Origin: Nemertoderma westbladi
Lineage: Eukaryota > Xenacoelomorpha > Nemertodermatida > Nemertodermatidae
Assembly (NCBI GenBank): GCA_032718475.1
Contig: JAUCBJ010002466.1
Location: forward strand, 1 to 24,267
DNA length: 24,267 bases
Direction: 5' to 3'
The notes under the pieces are model-generated. The model ran no database searches. It was given only the letters and a program-made list of their open reading frames with translations, and had not been told where the DNA came from. The position numbers and the translations under genes were made by a program. Positions 18,379 through 24,267 of the stretch are shown here, in pieces. How positions within the stretch are numbered: the first letter of the stretch is position 1; each line of letters starts with the position of its first letter.

Positions 18379-19083
18379 GTGGGGATGCCTGCAAGGCACC
18401 ACATGTGAAGTAATACAAACTCCTAAGTGCAAATTTAATAAAGTGCAATTAGTATGTACGTATGTAATAATCAATAGAATATAATTAGAATCAATATAAT
18501 CAAGGTAAGTACTATAGTCATATAACCTTTTCCAACTAGCTACTGGGACTGGGGACCAATTGACTATGTTAGGAGGACAGGGCAGTAGACGAATCACACT
18601 TCTTGAGTGCGATGGCACAAAAGGGGATGGTGAAGCTCGTCAGGAGTGAGTGGAGTGAAATAAATGTGGGTTGAGTATAGGAACATGGGGGATGAACGGA
18701 GAGGAGGTGTTGACGTGCACAGAATGTAGACGTGTGCAATTTAAATGCGGGGAGCGAGCAGTAAGGGAGAGAGTAAGGGACGATAGAGTCCATAGAATAT
18801 AGAGTAGAATGAAGTTAGAGTGAGTTCAGAGTGAGGTGGTATAAAATTGTGTGAAAGGAGTCCACAATTGTCTCAAACACAGACGTCAGATGTCTTGGTG
18901 CAACATAGGTTGCGATTGCACCAAGAAGGGGTAGCAATATCATACCCAGGGGGGGCGGCCTGGAAAGCCAACTCCGAGAAAAGAACTCCACCCCACACCC
19001 GATAGTAGTTCGGGTTCCAGCGGAATTGAAGCGCACTTGAGGTTGATGCTATCTTCTCACCGGGAAGATAGCATGGGCGGGAG
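18379..19083 (+). other. non-coding 3' region of the LTR element
   Basis: A 705-bp stretch between the last ORF and the 3' LTR without a coding signal. It may be the 3' untranslated region or part of another, unpaired LTR. Its last ~240 bp contain several perfect short inverted repeats. The final 'gcatgggcgggag' before 19084 would be the polypurine tract for the TGTAAGC LTR, though it is not very pure. Confidence 0.5.
18845..19074 (+). other. chain of stem-loops before the 3' LTR
   Basis: Four inverted repeats occur in sequence: AATTGTG/CACAATT (18845-18851 with 18863-18869), TCTTGGTGCAA/TTGCACCAAGA (18893-18903 with 18916-18926, perfect 11 bp), ACCCGA/TCGGGT (18997-19002 with 19010-19015), and ATGCTATCTTC/GAAGATAGCAT (19046-19056 with 19064-19074, perfect 11 bp). 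They would form a structured end of the element RNA. Confidence 0.7.
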
Positions 19084-19225
19084 TGTAAGCGGATTCAATT
19101 CCACTTCATTACCCACCACAAAATGGGATAGTGGCATTTGAGCAATATGTTGGAGATACGAGATTACCAATATTAATCTCGTATCACAACCAACATTTGA
19201 GGGGGGGGGGGGTGGGCAACACAAG
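19084..19225 (+). repeat. 3' LTR, first part
   Basis: It matches 8882-9023 at ~90%, including the 12-bp hairpin (19155-19185) and a shorter, 12-base G run (19201-19212). Similarity stops at about 19225 after 'cacaag', where LINE sequence appears to begin. The missing remainder of the LTR resumes at 21981. Confidence 0.75.
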
Positions 19226-19234
19226 TAATCAAAG

Positions 19235-19250
19235 GAGCTCGAACGAGCTC
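19235..19250. repeat. short palindrome GAGCTCGAACGAGCTC
   Basis: Six-base arms (GAGCTC, itself palindromic) flank a 4-base centre, close to the presumed 3' end of the LINE. It may be part of the LINE 3' end that forms the RT recognition hairpin, but that is speculation. Confidence 0.5.
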
Positions 19251-19538
19251 GTGTATTATTTGCATAATGGGATACCACAAAATTTAATTATAAAATCATT
19301 GCACCAGTGAACGTTTGTTCGTAATTTTTGTTTTGTTCTGATGTAATATGGTTTTAGGGGGTGCGTTATTCGTTTTATTTTCTGTTCAAAAAAAAGGAGA
19401 GAAAGCAGTAGCATAGCTAGTTTTGCCTCTTACCTTCTTTTTTCTCAGAGAATCGTGATGTGGTACACCGGTTGGGTTATTATGGTGATGTCGGCCAGTG
19501 ATCCTGAGTATATTCTGCGATGCCATATATCAGTGCAA

Positions 19539-19674
19539 TTTTTCTAATAATAGTAACTGTATTGTAATGTGCCGAAATTTCAGTTTTAAATTTTAATTTA
19601 AGTTTATTTTTCTAATAATAGTAACTGTATTGTATTGTGCCGAAATTGCAATTTTAATTTTATTTTAAATTTCG
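19539..19674. repeat. 68-bp tandem duplication in the LINE 3' region
   Basis: Two units beginning at 19539 and 19607 share 'tttttctaataatagtaact' and 'gtgccgaaatt'-type blocks with few differences. They lie within the presumed LINE 3' UTR. Tandem repeats are common in LINE 3' UTRs. Confidence 0.8.
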
Positions 19675-19848
19675 TTTACGGTGTAAATAAAAAAGAAAAA
19701 AAAAAAAAAATGTTAGTTCATATATTATTTAGTCATGATGCAAATAGCGTTGACGATGACGATGGAGTGATAGCATTACGAAGTTACGAAATTTAGGATA
19801 ATTTTTATTTATTTTATAATTTAATAGTGATACGCAACTATATTGGAA

Positions 19849-20094
19849 TTAAAGTTCACTTAACATATGAAGTTTTAATTTTCTAGCTAGTGTGTTTTTT
19901 GATTTGCACATTTTAAATTCTGTTTTTAGTGAGTTCCATATGATTGCACCGCTGTATTTTAGAGAGTTTTGGGTTGATATTAGTCTGGTACGTGGAATAA
20001 AGTAGTTTTTGGATGTAGTGGATCGAGTTGTATAATTGTGTATTGTATATCTGAAGTTTGTGTAAATAGGGCCGTTATAAATTGCTTTTTTTTG
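19849..20094 (-). pseudogene. LINE ORF2, C-terminal end only
   Basis: The minus strand has 82 codons ending at TAA (19849-19851), with no start. Residues include 'HNYTTRSTTSKNYFIPRTRL', 'SLKYSGAIIWNSLKTEFK' and 'LARKLKLHML'. This is the tail seen at the end of many CR1/Jockey-like ORF2 proteins (H-N-Y-x-T-R ... Y-x-G-x-x-x-W-N-S-L ... F-K-x-x-L). The upstream boundary is a stop at 20095-20097, after which no RT motif is found, showing an internal deletion. Confidence 0.72.
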
Positions 20095-20097
20095 TTA

Positions 20098-21090
20098 TTG
20101 TAAATGTCCCACATCGCAAGAAATCGCAAGATATAGCCTGGCCACTGGATGGCATCAATGGTATAAATATTTATAAATCAAAAAAATGGAGGGACACAAA
20201 TAAACGTTCAAGTTCAGTACTGTAGGTGAAGGCTGTGTGCAACTAGAGTTAAGCTACACCAAGCACAATCTCTGACAATGAGACCCAATAATGAGTAGAT
20301 AAGACACAACAGTATATTCGGGTTTTGGTATGGAGCAGCCGTATAATGTTATAAGACTTAAAGTAACTTAGCTTAATTCAGGTAGTTGAGTTTCCGTATT
20401 AAACATAACCCAAATATAATGTTATATATATAACATTATTATATAATAATATATGCAAATATAGTGTTACCGTAATAAATAACGCCGTCAAGTTACCGTA
20501 TTAAACAATAAACATAGCGCAAGAGAATAAGTTTAACGTAATAAATATAGCTGTAATAAGTATAGCTATTGAGATTCCATAATGTATATAGTCAAAATAA
20601 TTAATTATTATAGTGAGTATATTATCTTTTAGACACATAGTGAAGTGATATTACCTTCAGAACTGCGTAATTATTTCGCTTCCAAGATCTTTTAAAAAAA
20701 GAAAATATATGGATATTACCTTCAGAACTACGTAATTATTTCGCTTCCGATATCTTTAAAAAAAATATATATGGATATTACTTTCAGAATTACGTAATTA
20801 TCTCGCTTTCAATATCTTTAAAAAAGAATATATGATATTCTAGGGATGTCCTGGAATTTTTCAGAACTACGTAATTATCTCGCTTTACATGTTATATTAA
20901 AACCTTAAATTGGTGAGGATATTCCTAAATTCGTCGATTTCAATAAGGAACTAACTAATTTGATATATTCTTCGAAAATTATAGCATGAGTTCGGTACCG
21001 GTACCGGCCCGGTAGGGTAAACCTATATAAAATCAATCATATGTTGTACAGTAAGTTAGCCAGTGAAGGCATGGCAACTTTTTAAATGTT
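20098..21090. other. AT-rich non-coding stretch between LINE ORF1 and ORF2 tail
   Basis: No coding signal on either strand. It holds the ~62-bp minisatellite at 20647-20890 and a GC-rich 'ggtaccggtaccggcccggt' word near 20995. In an intact LINE the bulk of ORF2 would be here, so this may be foreign DNA that replaced it. Confidence 0.55.
20647..20890. repeat. ~62-bp minisatellite, about four copies
   Basis: Each unit carries 'gatattac.ttcagaa', 'tacgtaattat.tcgctt' and 'atatctttaaaaaa'-like blocks. The fourth is interrupted by 'ctagggatgtcctggaattt'. Copies are ~85-90% alike by eye. Confidence 0.85.
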
Positions 21091-21810
21091 TCAAACCTCA
21101 TTGCAAAGTTTCGTGAGGTCTCCCATTGATAGTAAGCGGCGTATGGGGCTATCTTTACCGACCTTTATCATTATGTCTCCGTTGTAGGAATACGCAGAGT
21201 GGATACGATTTGTTTTCTTCAATTTTAGGGCAGCGTTTAGGATCTCGGCTCTGGGTTTAGTTAGGTGCTCGGAAATGAATATATCCTTGGGTAGTAGCGA
21301 TCGGTTTTGGAGCGCGACAATACGTGTACTATGCCCAAAGAAACGGATTATAAGAGGGCGGATTCTACCTGGGGCCTGTTTGTTCCTAACGCCGAGACGA
21401 TGAAATACATCTACTGAGTTTATATCGACCGAAATAGTGGATAGTAAAGAGATCAGATTATGGCGTTCTTCGTCTGCGTTTCTCTGTTCAGGAATTCCAC
21501 GTATTAGAATATTATGTCGACGTATGTATTGCTGTATTCCGTCTTGCTCGGATTCAAGCGCGATACGTCCTGTTGTTGTAAGGTTGTTGTCACTAATTAT
21601 ATCTTTAAGTTTTTCTACGTCCATAGTGAGAGACTCATTGGTAGACATAGTGTTGTCTAGCGCATTTTCTAGGGATTGTACCTTATTAGTAAGTGCAGCA
21701 ATTAGTGCAGTTTCGGAGCTAACCTTTTTGAGATCGCCTCGGATCTCGTTCAGTGCGGCGATTATTTGCGGACCGACATTATTCCACGTCCCGGTTGGTA
21801 TCGTTGTCAT
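21091..21810 (-). CDS. LINE ORF1 protein (coiled coil, RRM, C-terminal domain)
   Basis: An intact 239-residue frame from ATG 21810 to TAA. Residues ~20-80 form a coiled coil (LNEIRGDLKKV, LTNKVQSLENALDN). Residues ~95-185 look like the L1-ORF1 type RNA-recognition domain: 'IRRHNILIRGIPE', 'VDVFHRLG' and 'RIRPLIIRFFGHSTRIVALQ'. The end matches the C-terminal domain: 'DIFISEHLTKPRAEILNAAL', 'KLKKTNRIHSAYSYNGDIMI' and 'KVGKDSPIRRL'. The family forms trimers that coat LINE RNA and act as chaperones in the ribonucleoprotein. No CCHC knuckle is present. It is unbroken although ORF2 is gone, so the insertion is not very old. The best match type (L1-like versus CR1-like) is not settled by eye. Confidence 0.85.
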   Translation of the reverse strand: MTTIPTGTWNNVGPQIIAALNEIRGDLKKVSSETALIAALTNKVQSLENALDNTMSTNESLTMDVEKLKDIISDNNLTTTGRIALESEQDGIQQYIRRHNILIRGIPEQRNADEERHNLISLLSTISVDINSVDVFHRLGVRNKQAPGRIRPLIIRFFGHSTRIVALQNRSLLPKDIFISEHLTKPRAEILNAALKLKKTNRIHSAYSYNGDIMIKVGKDSPIRRLLSMGDLTKLCNEV

Positions 21811-21980
21811 GGTCGCTATAAGTTCGATTATATGTCAAGTGGCGGTGTGGTTTATAGCTGTCGTTTTGATGTTGCCGATACCGCAATACCGTTGATAATT
21901 TGGTTAGATAGATAGGGTCACACTGCCAGACTGCCTAGGCGCAGCAGTACATTAGTAAGCACACATCAGTACCACAGTCC
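21811..21980 (-). promoter_or_regulatory. LINE 5' untranslated region
   Basis: Read on the minus strand it starts GGACTGTGGTACTGATGTG near the LTR junction and runs ~170 bases to the ORF1 ATG. LINEs carry an internal promoter here; no specific box was identified. The exact left end is inferred from where LTR similarity stops. Confidence 0.5.
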
Positions 21981-22034
21981 TCAAGCCCCGGAGTCACATA
22001 GAAAGGAAGGTTAGAGGTCAAACCACCTCGGAGG

Positions 22035-22259
22035 GAACACAGCTAGTAGAGGCTAGCAGCAGAGGGGAAACACTCCCAGAGAGTGCCAAGGTGACAAGTA
22101 GCATATTAGCCAATAGAGGGGAGGGAAGCACGTGATAGGGAACAGGAAAGCATCCATTGGGTAGGGGGCCAAGGTAGAGTAGGAGGTGAAGCAATATTAG
22201 TGTATCAATCATATATTATGTCAGATTCTTGGATTGGTACATCAGTTGGTTATTCAGTT
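22035..22259 (+). repeat. 225-bp duplicated LTR segment, copy 1
   Basis: It is identical to 22756-22980 apart from one base that I can see (gggggcc versus ggggggc near 22169/22890). Both copies are ~88% like the 5' LTR. A short antisense open frame in each copy is coincidental. Confidence 0.92.
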
Positions 22260-22755
22260 ATATTATACACTTCTTACATGCTAGAACAAATAATTTATTT
22301 ATAGTGTTTCAACTATCTTGTGTAATTGCATAGTTGTGCATTGAAAATACACTTCTTACTTGCAATTTCTTGTCTGCTTTCATCAATAATATCAAATAAT
22401 AAATAAATAATGAATACCAAATACGTGAAGTGCTGTACGTTAGCTAGTTCTAATAATTATCTCCTTATATTAGGAGGTCAGGTCAGGTATTCTAGGTCAT
22501 TGATCAAGAAAACTTGCCACCTCCATGCAGCATAAAGGAGGTGCCACCTGTAGCTGCATAGACCCTCTTACTAGGGCAAATCTGGTCCTGTAACTAGGAC
22601 CTCCTTCGTTCTGGGATAAGGACGCCCTTGGTCCTGGATTAAGGACCCATATACTTGGCTGCAGGGGTATATGGCCTGGCCAGGCAGATAGTGATCTACC
22701 AATGGCTGGTCAGGAGTAGAGTGTTCTCATGTCCACTGTGAGTGCACTTCACTGT
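22260..22755. other. 496-bp spacer between duplicated LTR segments
   Basis: Unlike the LTR elsewhere. The left half is AT-rich with 'acacttcttac' twice (about 22267 and 22350). The right half is GC-richer, with 'aggacc/ggtcct' words in both orientations (22590-22650). No terminal inverted repeats or coding signal were seen. It could be a small non-autonomous insertion. Confidence 0.6.
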
Positions 22756-22980
22756 GAACACAGCTAGTAGAGGCTAGCAGCAGAGGGGAAACACTCCCAG
22801 AGAGTGCCAAGGTGACAAGTAGCATATTAGCCAATAGAGGGGAGGGAAGCACGTGATAGGGAACAGGAAAGCATCCATTGGGTAGGGGGGCAAGGTAGAG
22901 TAGGAGGTGAAGCAATATTAGTGTATCAATCATATATTATGTCAGATTCTTGGATTGGTACATCAGTTGGTTATTCAGTT
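22756..22980 (+). repeat. 225-bp duplicated LTR segment, copy 2
   Basis: Second copy of 22035-22259, continuing directly into the remainder of the LTR at 22981, as in the 5' LTR. The near-identity shows that the duplication is much younger than the LTR divergence. Confidence 0.92.
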
Positions 22981-23232
22981 TAGTGCAGACTGGTAACAAT
23001 TATTCACCGTCATCGGCACTATCGTACCGGTATCTATTATATCTGTATTTCTGCCGTATTAATTGTGATATCATTTCTAACATCGAGAAACAACATCAAA
23101 CTCTTATTGTTTTTCTCCAACGGCCTCGGCCAAGCTGTTAGCACCATCCCAGAACAGAACGGTGACGCGTATAACAATTTACCCGGTCGGGATCTCTGAT
23201 CCCGTCACATCAATTGACTTTGAACAAACTGC

Positions 23233-24267
23233 GAAATGGGCTCGTTTGGGTTGATTGATAGTAGTACAACTCTGGTTAACAACAGCTGTGGTTTGGATGG
23301 CCTTCTTTTACATATACGCTCCATTCTAAGCAGCAGTCAAACTCTGTTCTATAAATTGCGGCGATATACATACTAGCATACCACCAACACCCAGGAACAC
23401 AATGGGAGTTATATGCAGTCAATAGCAAACACTGGCCAGTGCCCAGTCCCAATGATAGTGTACCTGTTCAGAGAGAGGTGCTTTCTTTCCTTCTATGGAA
23501 TTAGAAGGAATCCTTATATTCCTTCCACCACATTATGTACCACATTGCTAAGCTAACTTGATCACGTATTTTCATGTGGTCGCTAATATCTTTCAACTAA
23601 ACTTGATAAAGTCTTATTTATGTAGGGATGCCATATAAAATAACTTAAATAAATATAATAAATCCAGTATAGAAGTGAGAAAAGTTATATTATTTCTTAA
23701 ACAAATTAATTATTAGTAATATACCGGCAATACAAACAAGATCGTTATTATTTCTATATTACAAATCGTGATGAAATTTATTGTATGCTATAAAAAATAG
23801 TATTTCTGTGTTTTTAATTAATTTTTTATTTTATTTATTTATTTGATTCGCTTTTAATGTCACAGTTTTTATAATTTAATTTTAAAGTGTGAACTAATAA
23901 TGTAATTTTAATCGAGTTCAGGATATTAAATGAAAGTAAATACGTTTCTTGTTTACTAATAATGTAAATTAATACATTTTTTGTTTATAACCGCGCCCTT
24001 TACATGAATTATGGTTTATTAGGAAAACATGTAAAACATTATACATTATAAAGGCACAGGTGGAAGGAAGATTAGAGTAGCAGCAGTGCACATAACATAG
24101 TTAGCTAGCAGAACCAGCAAGAAAGCGCCCTTTTTTTTAGACGCACAGCCCACCCACCACTCACATATCAGAGTACTTCCCATTGAATGATTTTGATTGA
24201 TTTAATTGTATAACGGTAGTTGGCTAGCTTTGATGAGCGCCGCTGTCCCATAGGGCTAATGTAAAAA
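23233..24267. other. AT-rich flank without recognisable genes
   Basis: No open frame with a recognisable domain, no RNA gene and no long repeat shared with the rest of the window. Very AT-rich from 23630 to 24050. Confidence 0.6.

Larger units (their letters stand above)
8882..19225 (+). mobile_element. BEL/Pao-type LTR retrotransposon (degenerate)
   Basis: The left LTR begins TGTAAGCG at 8882, and matching sequence restarts at 19084 (TGTAAGCGG), so ~9.6 kb lies between LTRs. Internal order: primer-binding-like site, long gag with a CCHC knuckle, aspartic protease, BEL-type reverse transcriptase (YVDD), A17/RNase H region, then an exonuclease-like frame and a three-knuckle frame. The BEL/Pao assignment rests on the gag knuckle context, the 'TPFGWTLGGP' block after the protease and the RT/RNase H block order. 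No integrase is visible. Most of gag through RT shares one frame but contains stops and at least three frame changes, so this copy is not functional. The element resumes beyond a LINE insertion at ~21981. Confidence 0.82.
19226..21980 (-). mobile_element. LINE (L1/CR1-type), internally deleted
   Basis: On the minus strand the order is a ~170-bp 5' UTR (21980 to 21811), a complete ORF1 (21810-21091), ~1 kb of AT-rich non-coding DNA, the last ~82 codons of ORF2 (20094-19849) and a ~620-bp 3' region. Most of ORF2 (endonuclease and RT, ~3 kb) is missing. It separates two halves of one LTR, so it probably inserted there. A possible short target-site duplication is 'caag' (19222-19225 and 21982-21985), too short to prove it. 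The 3' end has no clear poly-A tail or microsatellite. Confidence 0.65.
21981..23232 (+). repeat. LTR copy, second part (with internal duplication)
   Basis: It begins 'tcaagccccggagtcacata', which corresponds to the 5' LTR just after its G run (9019), so it continues the piece that stops at 19225. Blocks 21981-22259 and 22756-23232 align with 9019-9551, including 'cacgtgatagggaacaggaa' and 'acggcctcggccaa'. Beyond the presumed LTR end it also matches the primer-site/leader sequence (23160-23226), which a true 3' LTR should not include unless the boundary is further right. Confidence 0.7.

Noticed and set aside
21437-21895. 152-codon + strand open frame
   Set aside because: It is antisense to LINE ORF1, which has clear domain matches.
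22018-22933. Two nearly identical minus-strand 64-68 codon frames
   Set aside because: Both lie in the duplicated LTR segment; the identity comes from the DNA duplication, not from a protein family.

Overview
This window looks like a repeat-rich stretch of an invertebrate animal genome. It is AT-rich outside the elements and full of minisatellites. It carries a BEL/Pao LTR retrotransposon, an L1/CR1-type LINE and a Crypton-like tyrosine recombinase. A sponge or other early-branching marine animal is my best guess, but nothing in the sequence proves it. I see no intact host gene, rRNA or functional tRNA.

Layout. 1-2700: a ~340-bp repeat present as two direct copies and one inverted copy. The inverted pair encloses an array of a 21-bp repeat that itself changes orientation; a 25-base G run and a 90-bp minisatellite follow. 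2700-5800: AT-rich DNA with short direct repeats, a (CATAG)n microsatellite, a tRNA-like SINE head (~5031-5090) and a small tandem repeat. 5826-6394: a degraded coding remnant of unknown identity. 6779-8153 (minus strand): a broken Crypton-type tyrosine recombinase gene.

8882-19225: a ~10.3-kb BEL/Pao-type LTR element on the + strand with a 5' LTR, a primer-binding-like site, a very long multi-domain gag, a protease, a reverse transcriptase and an RNase H. Stop codons and frame changes interrupt it throughout. No integrase domain is recognisable after RNase H. In its place lie a reading frame resembling a DEDD-family 3'-5' exonuclease and a downstream frame with three zinc knuckles. A polypurine-like tract, a chain of hairpins and the start of the 3' LTR follow. 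This exonuclease/zinc-knuckle module is the most unusual thing in the window. An antisense LINE reverse-transcriptase scrap is embedded in gag.

19226-21980: an internally deleted LINE on the minus strand (5' UTR, whole ORF1, only the last ~80 codons of ORF2, 3' UTR), apparently inserted in the 3' LTR next to its G run. LTR sequence resumes at ~21981 and runs to ~23232, interrupted by a nearly perfect 225-bp duplication around a 496-bp spacer. 23233-24267 is AT-rich DNA with nothing recognisable.

The history that fits best is an old BEL/Pao insertion later hit by two LINE events and a local duplication. All protein assignments come from reading motifs by eye; no database search was possible.
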